64,000 nt of DNA from Haladaptatus caseinilyticus (lineage in GTDB: Archaea > Halobacteriota > Halobacteria > Halobacteriales > Haladaptataceae), in assembly GCF_026248685.1 (NCBI RefSeq), contig NZ_CP111036.1:992001-1056000 (forward strand), written 5' to 3'. Under the pieces are notes generated by a model. The model was given only the letters and a program-made list of their open reading frames with translations. It was not told where the DNA came from and did not search any database. Position numbers and translations under genes: made by a program. Below, piece after piece: positions 19,024 to 28,112 of the stretch; the stretch's first letter is position 1, and every line of letters begins with the position of its first letter.

Positions 19024-19743
19024 ATGACAGGATCACCGAAATCGCAGCGTCGAGCATTTCTGAAGGCAGCAGGAGGCGTAGCAGGTGTTGGGATACTTGG
19101 GCAGATGGCGTTAGCACAAGGCAACCAAACGACGGATACAACGAACGGAGGGAACAACACGGAGACCACGAACGGGGGAACCGAAACGACGAGTGGTGGC
19201 GAGCGAGTAATCATCCTCGGGGGGCGAACCGATGCGTGGCTCGGACTGGCACCGGCCGTCATCGAGCGCGCCGATAATCCGACGATAGGACTGACCTCGG
19301 GCGAACAGTATCGACTGGTCTGGATAAATTTGGACGGCGCACGACATCAGTTACAGATACTCGGTGAAGAAAACGGAAGCTCGGGGAACGTTATACGAGA
19401 AACGGACGAGACATCTCAACGGGGGGCAACACAGTCGATAACGTTCCGTGCGACCGACCGCATGCGACGCTACCGCTGTCGGTTCCATCCGGACAGCATG
19501 CGAGGCAACATCGGTGGGTCGGGCGGTTTCGGAACAGAAGGCACGTTCACGACGGGGGGAGGGGACGGCCAGTTTACGACCGAAACGACCGACGGGAATT
19601 TCACCGGTACTGATGGCGGTCGATTCACCACCGACACGACGAATGGTGGCTTTACCGACGGGACGTTCACCACCGAGACAACGAACGGAGGCTTTACCGA
19701 CACCACTGATGGGACGTTTACCACCGACACCACCACCAACTGA
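19024..19743 (+). CDS. Tat-exported cupredoxin with Thr/Gly/Phe repeat tail
   Basis: A 239-residue protein. The Tat signal has Arg9-Arg10 (SQRRAFLKAAGG) and a hydrophobic core to about residue 31, then a Thr/Asn/Gly linker. The cupredoxin domain spans about 60-165, with type 1 copper ligands readable as His108 (GARHQL), Cys152, His155 and Met159 in YRCRFHPDSMRG, close to amicyanin and plastocyanin. The tail (170-239) is about ten short units of the form DGxFTT/NGGFTD, rich in Thr and Gly and including an NFT glycosylation sequon. It probably carries electrons at the cell surface, with the tail spanning the S-layer. It lacks a lipobox. Confidence 0.8.
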   Translation: MTGSPKSQRRAFLKAAGGVAGVGILGQMALAQGNQTTDTTNGGNNTETTNGGTETTSGGERVIILGGRTDAWLGLAPAVIERADNPTIGLTSGEQYRLVWINLDGARHQLQILGEENGSSGNVIRETDETSQRGATQSITFRATDRMRRYRCRFHPDSMRGNIGGSGGFGTEGTFTTGGGDGQFTTETTDGNFTGTDGGRFTTDTTNGGFTDGTFTTETTNGGFTDTTDGTFTTDTTTN

Positions 19744-19788
19744 GCGAACTGCGGTTATTGTTCGAATATTTTCGTCGATGTGAAGGCG

Positions 19789-20844
19789 TTACGGCTGTTC
19801 GGCAAACTCGGATGCGATACCCTCGATGACGTGTGCATCTTCTGGAGCGAATCCGACGTGAACTCGCTCGGTTTTCGGCGCCTCAGGCACGCGAAGCGTC
19901 ACTGGTTTACCATTCCAGTCGAGATGCACGCGAAACGCTTCACCGAGGAATTCGACCGCCTCGACTGTCGCCGAGAATGCGTTCTCGCCGCCACCCAGTC
20001 GGAGCGCTTCAGGACGGACACAGAACGTTGCGCGGCCATCCGATGTACCCGTAATTCGGAACTCGTGGTCATCGACTGTGACCAACGACCCCTCTATTTC
20101 GTGTGTAACCGCCTCACCCGAGAAGACGTTGTTCTCGCCGACGAATTCGGCGACAAATCGGGATTCCGGACGGCGATACACGTCCTCCGGACGACCGACT
20201 TGTTCGACGCGACCGTCGTGTATGACGGCCACGCGATCGCTTATCGCCAGCGCCTCCTCCTGATCGTGAGTGACATAGATGGTCGTGATACCGAGGTCGG
20301 ATTGGATTCGAGAGACCTGAGTTCTGAGGTCGTCGCGGAGACGGGCATCCAAGGCGCTCATTGGCTCGTCCAGGAGAAGTACGTCGGGGCTGGGCGCGAG
20401 CGCTCGGGCGAGGGCGACGCGCTGTTGCTGACCACCCGACAATTCGTCGGGGTCACGACCGCCGAAATCGGCCAGATCGACCAGTTCGAGGAGCGATCGA
20501 ACGCGCTCATTGCGCGTCATCGCTCCGGGCGGGTCGCGGAATTGGAGGCCGTAGCCGACGTTTTCCGCGACGCTCATGTGTGGGAACAGCGCGTAATTCT
20601 GGAAGACGATGCCGACGTCGCGTTCTTCCGGCGGTACGTCCATCATCTCCCGAGGTCCGAACGTCACCGTGCCAGCGGTCGGTTCCTCGAATCCGGCAAT
20701 TGCACGAAGCGTGGTCGTCTTTCCACATCCGGACGGTCCAACGAGGGTGAAAAACTCGCCGTCCTCGACATGGAACGACACGTCTTTGAGGGCGGTCACG
20801 CCGTCGTACTCCTTTCGAACGTCGGAGAGACGAACGTCAACCAC
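19789..20844 (-). CDS. thiamine-type ABC importer ATP-binding protein
   Basis: A 351-residue ATPase with Walker A GPSGCGKTTT (about 35-44), Q-loop VFQNYALFPHMSV, signature LSGGQQQRVALARAL and Walker B LLLDEPMSALD. A C-terminal TOBE-type domain (about 240-351) marks the PotA/FbpC/ThiQ-like importer class. It energises the fused permease encoded 17 bp upstream. Substrate assignment rests on the binding protein two genes upstream. Confidence 0.85.
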   Translation of the reverse strand: MVDVRLSDVRKEYDGVTALKDVSFHVEDGEFFTLVGPSGCGKTTTLRAIAGFEEPTAGTVTFGPREMMDVPPEERDVGIVFQNYALFPHMSVAENVGYGLQFRDPPGAMTRNERVRSLLELVDLADFGGRDPDELSGGQQQRVALARALAPSPDVLLLDEPMSALDARLRDDLRTQVSRIQSDLGITTIYVTHDQEEALAISDRVAVIHDGRVEQVGRPEDVYRRPESRFVAEFVGENNVFSGEAVTHEIEGSLVTVDDHEFRITGTSDGRATFCVRPEALRLGGGENAFSATVEAVEFLGEAFRVHLDWNGKPVTLRVPEAPKTERVHVGFAPEDAHVIEGIASEFAEQP

Positions 20845-20861
20845 GTTTCCACCTCACGGAC

Positions 20862-22535
20862 CTATCCATTCTCCCACCTCCCGCCGAGACGGTCGATAAC
20901 GATGAAACTGGCCGCGGTGACCGCGAGTAGAACGGTCCCCATCGCGGTCGCTGGGCCGAGGGTTCGGTTTCCGAGGTATCGCTCGACGGCGACGGGCATC
21001 GTGTAACTGCTGCTCCCCGTGGCAAGAATAACTGTCGAGTCGAACTCGCCGATACTGATAGCGAAGGCGAAAGCGGCCCCGGCGGCGAGTCCAACAGCAA
21101 CTAGCGGGAGTTCGATGTCCACAAGTGACCGGAATCGGGTCGCACCGAGTGCGCGAGCGGATTCGACCATTCGGGGATCGATACCCGACAACATCGGGGC
21201 GACGTTGCGTGTGACGAACGGATACGCCGCAACGGCGTGGGCCGCGACGATGGCGATCGCACCACTGACCTGAACCCTGGTTCCCGCGACTGGGACCCCG
21301 AAAACCAGTCCGCGAAGCATGCCGAGTCCAACCATTACCCCGCTGACTGCGAGTGGGGCCATCGCTACGGCCTCTATCAGACGGCTATCCCATGTTCGAG
21401 AAAGCACTGCAATCACGACACCCATCGGAAGCGCGACGAGCAGGGTGCCCAGTCCGAACACTAACGAGTTCTGGACCGCGACACCGGGTTTCGTCTGGAA
21501 GGACGCCCCGGAAATTTGTCGCGTTACGAGAAACTCATAGTATCGAAGCGTGAACCCGCTCGGGCCCGTCACGCTTTCGAGGACGGTGCTGAGCAACGGG
21601 CCGACGAAGACGACGATGACGACGGCGGAGTAGACCAGCACGCCCACACGTTCGAGTGATTCTGTCGAGCTATCGACGCCTGAAAACACACGTTTTCGAG
21701 CGAGCGGACGATTCGCTCGGGTCGCGGCGGTTTGTCGCGCTTCGTAGCGAAGGTAGCCATAGGTCAACACCAAGGACAGGGAGGTTTCGAGAACTGCAAG
21801 GACCGCAGCCTCCGAATAGTCCAGATCACGAACCAGTGCGTAAATCCACACCTCGACGGTTTGGAACTCGAAGCCACCAAGCGCGAGTACGATTGGGAAC
21901 GACATGAACGTGAAAATGAACGTGAGAAGCGCGCCCGTTAAAATCGCCGGGAGAAGTTGCGGAATCAGCACGTCTCGAAACGCCCGAAAACGGCTTGCGC
22001 CGAGGCTGCGGGCAGTCTCGACTTCTCGAGCATCCACGCTCTCCCACGCTGCGTTCGTGATCCGGGCGACCAGTGGCGCATTGTAGAACGCATGTGCGAC
22101 GATGATGGCGGGCAGATTGTAAAGGAGGGAGTATGGTCCGACTCCAACGACACCGAGCAGATCGTTAAGCAATCCGCGCTGGCCGAACATCGCGACGAAG
22201 CCGATGGCGACGAGAATCGACGGCATGACGAACGGAACGATGGTCAGCGACCGAATCGTTCGCCTGCCGGGGAATTCGTAGCGCGAGAGAATGTATGCGC
22301 CAGGCAATCCGAGGGCGACGCTGGCAAGCGTCGAGAGAAACGCTTGCCACGCGGTAAAGGCGAAGATCTCGTTGACGTAGAACCGATCAGTAAGAACGGC
22401 CGAAAAGGCATCGACACCACCGGCATCCGCAAAAACGATGGCGACCGGGAAGTAAAAGAGGACGATCAGGACGGCGCTGGTTACGACTCCGAGAAGTGCG
22501 AGTGCGTGTCGTTCCAGCCAGTGCCAGATACCCAT
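20862..22535 (-). CDS. thiP: fused two-domain ABC permease, thiamine type (ThiP-like)
   Basis: A 557-residue permease containing two copies of the binding-protein-dependent transport domain. There are about twelve helices with two EAA-type loops (TARSLGASRFRAFRDVLIPQ and SARALGATRFRSLVDIELPL), one per half. A single fused permease of this size is typical of ThiP and of iron FbpB systems. It starts one base after the end of the binding-protein gene and is followed by its ATPase, forming a three-gene operon. The specificity is inferred from the partner. Confidence 0.85.
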   Translation of the reverse strand: MGIWHWLERHALALLGVVTSAVLIVLFYFPVAIVFADAGGVDAFSAVLTDRFYVNEIFAFTAWQAFLSTLASVALGLPGAYILSRYEFPGRRTIRSLTIVPFVMPSILVAIGFVAMFGQRGLLNDLLGVVGVGPYSLLYNLPAIIVAHAFYNAPLVARITNAAWESVDAREVETARSLGASRFRAFRDVLIPQLLPAILTGALLTFIFTFMSFPIVLALGGFEFQTVEVWIYALVRDLDYSEAAVLAVLETSLSLVLTYGYLRYEARQTAATRANRPLARKRVFSGVDSSTESLERVGVLVYSAVVIVVFVGPLLSTVLESVTGPSGFTLRYYEFLVTRQISGASFQTKPGVAVQNSLVFGLGTLLVALPMGVVIAVLSRTWDSRLIEAVAMAPLAVSGVMVGLGMLRGLVFGVPVAGTRVQVSGAIAIVAAHAVAAYPFVTRNVAPMLSGIDPRMVESARALGATRFRSLVDIELPLVAVGLAAGAAFAFAISIGEFDSTVILATGSSSYTMPVAVERYLGNRTLGPATAMGTVLLAVTAASFIVIDRLGGRWENG

Positions 22536-23642
22536 TCAGTTAGTTGCGATCTGCCGTGCCCATTCGTCAACCCATCCTTCGACGTTGCCTTTTAACTCGT
22601 CATAGGAATAGGTAATCGCTTTCTCGGGTGCTTTCGCATATTTCTCGAACTCCTTGCCGGGATCGGCCCAGTCAGTAGCCGGGAATTGGACGTTGAGGGT
22701 TGGAATCTTCGACTGAACCTTCTTCGAGAGCATGAATTCGAGAAACGCGTTCGCTAACGTCGGCGTATCCGTATTGGCGAACTTCGCCATTCCTTCGGGA
22801 TTCGCGTAGCCCTGTCCGTTCAGGAAGCCGATTTGATGCTTTTGCATGTCCGCACCGGAGCGATTGGCGTACACCTGGTCCGTGGAATAGGAGACGACGA
22901 TAGGTCGTTCGCCGTTCGAGTAGGCGGTGTAGGCCGCATCCCACGACCCGAGGATTTGCACGTCATTTCGTTTCAACTGCGACCAGTAATCGAGATATGC
23001 GTCCGGTCCTTTCTCGTAAATCGTCCAGAGCAGGAAGGCGCGGCCGGTAATCGCCTGCTGAGCGTTTTCGGTGATGAGGGTACTCTCGAACTTCGGCTTG
23101 GTCAATGCGTCGAACGTTCCGGGGTTCTCGACTTCGTGTCCGTTGTAAACGAGACTGATGTAACCGGTGTCGTACGGAACTGCTCTCCGTTTCGGGTCGA
23201 ACTTCAAATCATCCTTGACGTGGCCGTAGTTCGATAAGGAGTCGGCGACGGGGGTGAACAGCTGTTTTCCGCCGAGCTTGTCGTCGATAGTGATGAGATG
23301 ATCGACGTTCAGCCCGACATAGACGTCGGTGTCGATATCGACGCCCTGTGCCCGCCGTTGGATGAAGTAGTTGACCTCGTTTTCGGGCGTCTGCCATTCG
23401 AGCGTCGCCTTGGGATACTCTTTTTCGAACGCCGTTTTCAACCATTTCCCGGGAGATGAACTCGGAGCGTCCACGAACGCGCTATACGTTGCGACCTTGA
23501 GCGTGCCACTCAGTTCAGTCTGGGCAGTCGTGTTAGCGGTCGTTCCCGAGGTCCCGGAGTCCGACGTACCGGAGCTATCGAGACAGCCAGCGAGACCGGC
23601 GAGAGCGGTACTTCCCGCCGTGAGGAACGTTCTTCGATTCAT
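22536..23642 (-). CDS. thiB: thiamine-type ABC substrate-binding lipoprotein (TbpA/ThiB family)
   Basis: A 368-residue binding protein with a Tat-like signal (Arg3-Arg4, MNRRTFLTAG) and lipobox LAGC with Cys20, then a Ser/Thr/Gly linker. The mature domain begins GTLKVATYSAF and contains AVPYDTGYISLVYN, ILGSWDAAYTAYSNGERPIVVSY and a GMAKFANTDTPTLANAFLEFMLS segment, typical of the TbpA thiamine-binding family. It would capture thiamine (or its phosphates) outside the cell for ThiP. It is the first gene of the operon, with a TATA-like TTAAGTA about 27 bp before the start. Confidence 0.82.
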   Translation of the reverse strand: MNRRTFLTAGSTALAGLAGCLDSSGTSDSGTSGTTANTTAQTELSGTLKVATYSAFVDAPSSSPGKWLKTAFEKEYPKATLEWQTPENEVNYFIQRRAQGVDIDTDVYVGLNVDHLITIDDKLGGKQLFTPVADSLSNYGHVKDDLKFDPKRRAVPYDTGYISLVYNGHEVENPGTFDALTKPKFESTLITENAQQAITGRAFLLWTIYEKGPDAYLDYWSQLKRNDVQILGSWDAAYTAYSNGERPIVVSYSTDQVYANRSGADMQKHQIGFLNGQGYANPEGMAKFANTDTPTLANAFLEFMLSKKVQSKIPTLNVQFPATDWADPGKEFEKYAKAPEKAITYSYDELKGNVEGWVDEWARQIATN

Positions 23643-23761
23643 TACTCGGTGGTTATAGTCGGTGATACTTAACGGACGTGATGTTCAAATCGTCGAAAAA
23701 AGGGTGGGGTTAGCGATGAATGAATCGACTATTGCGATATGAAGTCCGGATGGATAAGGAA

Positions 23762-24154
23762 TTACACACTGACAAGGGAGACTTCGAGGAGGTTGAGGTT
23801 CGTACTGAAATAGGTAGGGTCGCCACCCAACCGAAATCGACCACCAGTGAGGAGGAACCGGCGCGTGAAAATGAACGTGTAAACCGGCGTTTCGTGAAAT
23901 CCATAACTAATAACGAATCCGTTGTAATCGTCCGGTTGAGAGATCACCTGCACGCCGTCCGGTGGCTCATCCAAAATCTTGACTGTTATCATGGCGGGGA
24001 GGCTTCCCAGAATGCGAAACGGGACGTTCGGATAGTAGTCCCTGGCGAATAGCAATGCAGTTCCCGATGAGGCACCAGTTTCCGACTGTCGGGCGAAAAC
24101 GTGGCGGCTAGATTCTCCGGATGATTCGCGTGCTCGTTCGATCTCGTTGTCCAT
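23762..24154 (-). CDS. paralogue of the neighbouring Tat-exported protein, lacking its signal
   Basis: A 130-residue protein whose residues from about 34 onward align with the next gene. ARDYYPNVPFRILGSLPA against TYDYHPNVPFRVTNSLEA, SQPDDYNGFVISY against SQPDEYNGWVIRY, and a shared end of the form STNLNLLEVSL/SSELNLLSTTL. Function unknown. Unlike its neighbour it has a short polar N-terminus (MDNEIERARESSGE) with no Tat or Sec signal, so it is either cytoplasmic or has lost export. It lies 118 bp downstream of the paralogue on the same strand. Confidence 0.65.
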   Translation of the reverse strand: MDNEIERARESSGESSRHVFARQSETGASSGTALLFARDYYPNVPFRILGSLPAMITVKILDEPPDGVQVISQPDDYNGFVISYGFHETPVYTFIFTRRFLLTGGRFRLGGDPTYFSTNLNLLEVSLVSV

Positions 24155-24272
24155 AGTTTTCAGTCGGGTTTCGGATATCGAAACGGGTCACTATCCCAGT
24201 ACTCGTACGGTTTTTGTCCGAAAAATGAACGTGAAATCACGTCGTTCTTCAACCAACACAACAGCGAATCGC

Positions 24273-24731
24273 TCAGTTTCCGCTGCTTCGAAGTGTCGTG
24301 CTGAGCAGGTTGAGTTCGCTGCTGAAGATGGTCGCGTCACCGGCGAATCGACGACGGTCGCCCCTGCTGAGGCTCGCACTGCGCGAGAACATGATCGTCG
24401 TGATCGCGGCATCTTGACCACCGAGGTCGTAGCGAATGACCCAGCCGTTGTATTCGTCAGGCTGGCTGATCTCGGGCACGTCGCCGCCGCCGGGACGCTC
24501 GAGCAAACTGATGGTCGTTGACGCTTCGAGGCTGTTGGTAACGCGGAACGGAACGTTCGGGTGGTAGTCGTACGTGTAGACCAGCACCGAATTTCCGTCC
24601 TGCGCGGCAGCGGTTCCGGCACTACCGAGACCCAGCGCGAGCGCACCCGTCGCGAGTGCGCCCTTCTTCATGAACGAGCGTCGTTCTTCCGATTCGACGT
24701 TTTCTGTGTCTTGTTGTTTCTTCTCGGTCAT
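24273..24731 (-). CDS. Tat-exported beta-rich protein of unknown function
   Basis: A 152-residue protein with an acidic N-terminus, a Tat motif (ERRSFMKKGALATGALALG), and an AxA-type cleavage region (TAAAQ) without a lipobox Cys, so it is probably released or loosely held outside the cell. The mature part of about 105 residues has alternating strand-like segments (VLVYTYDYHPNVPFRV, EYNGWVIRYDLGG). I choose the ATG at 24731 because it begins just before the signal. It is paralogous to the gene downstream, so this is a tandem duplication. Confidence 0.75.
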   Translation of the reverse strand: MTEKKQQDTENVESEERRSFMKKGALATGALALGLGSAGTAAAQDGNSVLVYTYDYHPNVPFRVTNSLEASTTISLLERPGGGDVPEISQPDEYNGWVIRYDLGGQDAAITTIMFSRSASLSRGDRRRFAGDATIFSSELNLLSTTLRSSGN

Positions 24732-25003
24732 CCCTTTCCCCCTCCCGGGGTGACAGGCTATAGGCCGGAGCCTACGATAAAGGGGTTCCACTGTTTCGCT
24801 GGCCAATGGAAAACTATTCTCGTTAGGTTCACACCAGCAATCGTCCGCATCGGACCGGTCCCCTCCAGTGTAGTTCGTTACCGAGACGTCTCAAGTCGTT
24901 TCCAGCGGGTAACGATCAAAACTACTGCACCGTCGTGTTGCGGTTTCGTCCAGACTCGTTCCGAGGCGCAAAAACGACTACCGAGAAACGTGTAAAAGAA
25001 CCG

Positions 25004-25816
25004 TTACGGAGGGGAACGATCATCGTTCATTCCCGAGCGCGACGTTTCGAGGTCCCCACCTTCGTTATTCCACTCGGTGAGACTACCCTCGTAAAACCCG
25101 ATATCGTCGTAGCCGAGGTGTGAGAGGACGACGTAGGAGTGACTGATTCGTCGAGCAGTGTTGCAGTAGAGAACGACCCGTTTGTTAGGTGTGATGCCGT
25201 TCGATTCGAGGATTTCACGGAGTTTATCCGGCGATTTAAGTCCTCTAGTCTCGTCGTCGACGAGATCGAGCCAATCGACGTTGATTGCATTCGGCAGATG
25301 GCCCTCGGCGAATTCCTCGGGGTCGCGGGTATCGACGAGGACGGTGTGCGAGTCATCGATAGCTGCCTCGACTTCCTCACGGGAGACCAGTGGCGTGTCG
25401 GCCGGATCCTGTACTTGGTACGGTACATTTTCTGGGTCCGGCGCGTTGGTCGTCGTTTCGTGTGCTTTCTGCCACGAACTGAAATCACCGTCGAGCAGGT
25501 GGAGGGTTTCGTGGCCGTACAGTTCCGCTGTGACGAGGAATCGCGCCGCGAACACGCCGTGCATGTCGTCATACGCCACGATAGTATCGTCCTCGCTGAT
25601 ACCAGCGTTTCCGAGCAGGTCGGCCCATGGTTCGGAGCTGGGGAGCATTCCCGCGTCGCTCGCATCGGCGGAGCGAAATTTCTCGAATGGGATGTTGACC
25701 GCCCCCGGCAGGTGACCGATCCCCTCGTACTCCCACCTATCGCGTACGTCTACGATGTGAACATCGTCCAGTCGCTCTGCGAGCCAGTCAGCGGAGACGA
25801 CGACGTTTTGCTGCAT
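25004..25816 (-). CDS. two-domain rhodanese-type sulfurtransferase
   Basis: A 270-residue thiosulfate/3-mercaptopyruvate-type sulfurtransferase with two rhodanese domains. The N-terminal one (about 5-120) is inactive, with YDDMHG in place of the catalytic loop. The C-terminal one has the active-site loop CNTARR with Cys218, which would carry the persulfide. It acts in the cytoplasm in sulfur trafficking or cyanide detoxification. It is transcribed divergently from a second sulfurtransferase across a 242-bp region. Confidence 0.87.
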   Translation of the reverse strand: MQQNVVVSADWLAERLDDVHIVDVRDRWEYEGIGHLPGAVNIPFEKFRSADASDAGMLPSSEPWADLLGNAGISEDDTIVAYDDMHGVFAARFLVTAELYGHETLHLLDGDFSSWQKAHETTTNAPDPENVPYQVQDPADTPLVSREEVEAAIDDSHTVLVDTRDPEEFAEGHLPNAINVDWLDLVDDETRGLKSPDKLREILESNGITPNKRVVLYCNTARRISHSYVVLSHLGYDDIGFYEGSLTEWNNEGGDLETSRSGMNDDRSPP

Positions 25817-26058
25817 CGACTCGAACTACCGACGCCAGCGTCTTAGCCCTCCGGGTTACGTCGAATCGGGCAGGTTACCGGAGATTGCGGAAATTGTTTC
25901 CGCATTTTCCCATCCGATCCCCTTCAGATAGTCGGCAGGGGAGGAAGAGCACCGAAGCTGGCTGATTTTTGCGGCAAAATACTCCGGAACACTCGACAGA
26001 AGGCGGAACCTTCCGGCAGTAACAACGATATAATCGGGGCGTGGAAACGTAGACGTGC

Positions 26059-26925
26059 ATGAGCAACAGTGACTACGCCAAAGACGTGCTCGTTACCGCG
26101 GACTGGGTCGAGGACAATTTGGACGAGTTCGAGAGCGACGACCCCGAGTACCGTCTCGTAGAGGTGGACGTGGACACGGAAGCCTACGACGACGCCCACG
26201 CCCCTGGCGCAATCGGGTTCAACTGGGAGACACAGCTACAAGACCAGACGAAACGGGACATCCTCGAAAAGGATGACTTCGCTGACCTACTGGGAAGTCA
26301 CGGTATCACCGAGGATTCCACCGTGGTTCTCTACGGTGACAACTCCAACTGGTTCGCGGCGTACACCTACTGGCAGTTCAAATACTACGGTCACCGTGAC
26401 GTACGCCTCCTCGACGGCGGACGCGACTATTGGATCGAGAACGGCTATCCAACGACGGACGAAGAACCGGAGTTCTCCGAAGTCGAATACAACGCCCGTG
26501 GCCCGTTCGAAGGCATTCGTGCCTACCGCGACGACGTGGAGAAAGCGATCGACCGCGGCGTTCCCCTCGTGGACGTTCGCTCGCCGGAGGAATTCAGCGG
26601 CGAAGTGCTCGCACCGCCAGGACTGCAGGAAACCGCACAGCGTGGCGGTCACATCCCGGGCGCGTCGAACGTCTCATGGGCAGCTACCGTCACCGAAGAT
26701 GGCACCTTCAAAAGTGCGGAGGAACTCCGCGACCTCTACGAAACTGAGGGCGTGACGAACGACCAGGAGGTCGTCGCCTACTGCCGAATCGGCGAGCGCT
26801 CCTCGATCGCGTGGTTCGCGCTGTCGGAACTGCTCGGCTACGACAACGTCGTCAACTACGACGGGTCGTGGACGGAGTGGGGCAACCTCGTGGACGCGCC
26901 CATCGAAACCGGAAGCGGAAACTGA
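26059..26925 (+). CDS. two-domain thiosulfate sulfurtransferase (TssA type)
   Basis: A 288-residue enzyme with tandem rhodanese domains. The first has YGDNSN where the active loop would be; the second carries CRIGERS with catalytic Cys242, the TssA-type loop. It differs from the neighbouring enzyme (CNTARR), so the pair likely has different sulfur donors or acceptors. A TATA-like CGATATAATCG at about 26024-26034 lies 25-30 bp before the ATG, suggesting a leaderless transcript. Confidence 0.88.
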   Translation: MSNSDYAKDVLVTADWVEDNLDEFESDDPEYRLVEVDVDTEAYDDAHAPGAIGFNWETQLQDQTKRDILEKDDFADLLGSHGITEDSTVVLYGDNSNWFAAYTYWQFKYYGHRDVRLLDGGRDYWIENGYPTTDEEPEFSEVEYNARGPFEGIRAYRDDVEKAIDRGVPLVDVRSPEEFSGEVLAPPGLQETAQRGGHIPGASNVSWAATVTEDGTFKSAEELRDLYETEGVTNDQEVVAYCRIGERSSIAWFALSELLGYDNVVNYDGSWTEWGNLVDAPIETGSGN

Positions 26926-27155
26926 GCAGTACGCAGTCGAATACCGAATCAGTATTTTCTATCGATGGGAGCAGTCACGAGCGTGTGCTAAAGCGGTATC
27001 AGTCCACGAAGTGGGCACCTCCAAAATGAAAACAGCGGTGGAATCGTGAGATGTCACGACGATATATATCGATACAGAGGGATACTAGCAGGAGTTATAG
27101 AGACAGCGAGGAATCTCAATATTGTTGCGTCGTCCGGACGCTCCATGAGGCCACA

Positions 27156-27371
27156 ATGACCGGTAGTTTCGATACAATCGACAAATCGGCCGAGCCGAAA
27201 CAGAGTGCCACAGACCAACAGTCGTTCGAGTTGTCATCCATCGTCGTCGAGTACGACGGCAAACCGAACCGATGTACGATTTATCCGACGGAAGCCACCC
27301 GCCTCCAACGGATGGCCAGCTGGATGACCGCTGACGCAGATGCGTTCGTCGCGCTAGACGAGATGTGTTGA
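27156..27371 (+). CDS. small haloarchaeal protein, DUF7511-like
   Basis: A 71-residue protein. The core SSIVVEYDGKPNRCTIYPTEATRL, followed by WMTADADAFVALDEM, matches the short haloarchaeal family I know as DUF7511. Function unknown. The ATG at 27156 is chosen because upstream in-frame residues are basic and atypical. It precedes the ferritin-like gene by 60 bp on the same strand. A perfect 12-bp palindrome CGATATATATCG lies about 86 bp upstream. Confidence 0.65.
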   Translation: MTGSFDTIDKSAEPKQSATDQQSFELSSIVVEYDGKPNRCTIYPTEATRLQRMASWMTADADAFVALDEMC

Positions 27372-27431
27372 TCGGCCCTCTTTCTTTCCGGCGTCGGTGA
27401 TTACAAGCGGGTCGCATCCGTATCGTGCCTC

Positions 27432-28058
27432 ATGAATGCAGACGAGTTCGTCGAAGCAGTCCGCAAAGAAAACGAAACCGCCCTCTCCCGACTCGGTTCG
27501 TCGAAGTCGCTCTACGCTACAACCGGAGGCGAACTGGAACCCGATGAGGTTTTTCGTGCCGCCGCCGCTTCCGAGCACGCGGCCGCAGAGACGTTCTCAC
27601 AGTGGGCCGACGAAGAAACCGACGAAGGCGCGAGCGACCTGTTCGCCAGCATCGCCGAAACTGAAGCGGACCACTACGAAACCGTGGCTGCGAAAGTGGA
27701 GGGTCACGAACCGGACGACGTACCGGCCCTCCACGATTATCTTCGTGGATTAGACGATACCCGTGCGCGACTCGGAGGGTTCGTCGGGCGCACGCTGGCG
27801 AGCGAGAAATCGAAGACGCAGTTGACCGGCTTTTTCACCGGACAGGCGGACCCCCAGTCGGCGCAGGTGTTCCGCGATTTGAAGGGAGACCTCGAATCGC
27901 AGTTGGACGGCGCGGTCGAACTACTCGCCGAACGCTGTGATTCCGATGAGGAATGGGAGCAAGCTAAAGACGCCGCTACTGGCGCGATTACCGCTGCCTA
28001 CGAAGAGTACACGGAATCGCTGGAAGCGATGGGTGTCAATCCGAAACCAGTCTGTTAA
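27432..28058 (+). CDS. rubrerythrin/ferritin-like family protein
   Basis: A 208-residue mostly helical protein. The helices carry E/H clusters, notably AAASEHAAAETF (about 44-55) and ETEADHYETV (about 76-85), the ExxH pattern of di-iron ferritin-like proteins. A second half (about 115-200) is helical without obvious metal ligands. There is no C-terminal rubredoxin domain. It probably serves in iron or peroxide handling in the cytoplasm; catalytic ability is not proven. Confidence 0.7.
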   Translation: MNADEFVEAVRKENETALSRLGSSKSLYATTGGELEPDEVFRAAAASEHAAAETFSQWADEETDEGASDLFASIAETEADHYETVAAKVEGHEPDDVPALHDYLRGLDDTRARLGGFVGRTLASEKSKTQLTGFFTGQADPQSAQVFRDLKGDLESQLDGAVELLAERCDSDEEWEQAKDAATGAITAAYEEYTESLEAMGVNPKPVC

Positions 28059-28112
28059 ATGGTATTCGGATGGTCAAATCGATCGTTGTGAACCTGATGT
28101 AGGAAGGAGGTT

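Noticed and set aside
18863-19141. 92-codon minus-strand frame overlapping the cupredoxin start
   Set aside because: Covers the cupredoxin promoter and signal sequence, and its content does not resemble a haloarchaeal protein.
27059-27070. CGATATATATCG palindrome as promoter of the DUF7511-like gene
   Set aside because: It is about 86 bp from the start codon, too far for a leaderless promoter; a longer leader is possible but not supported.
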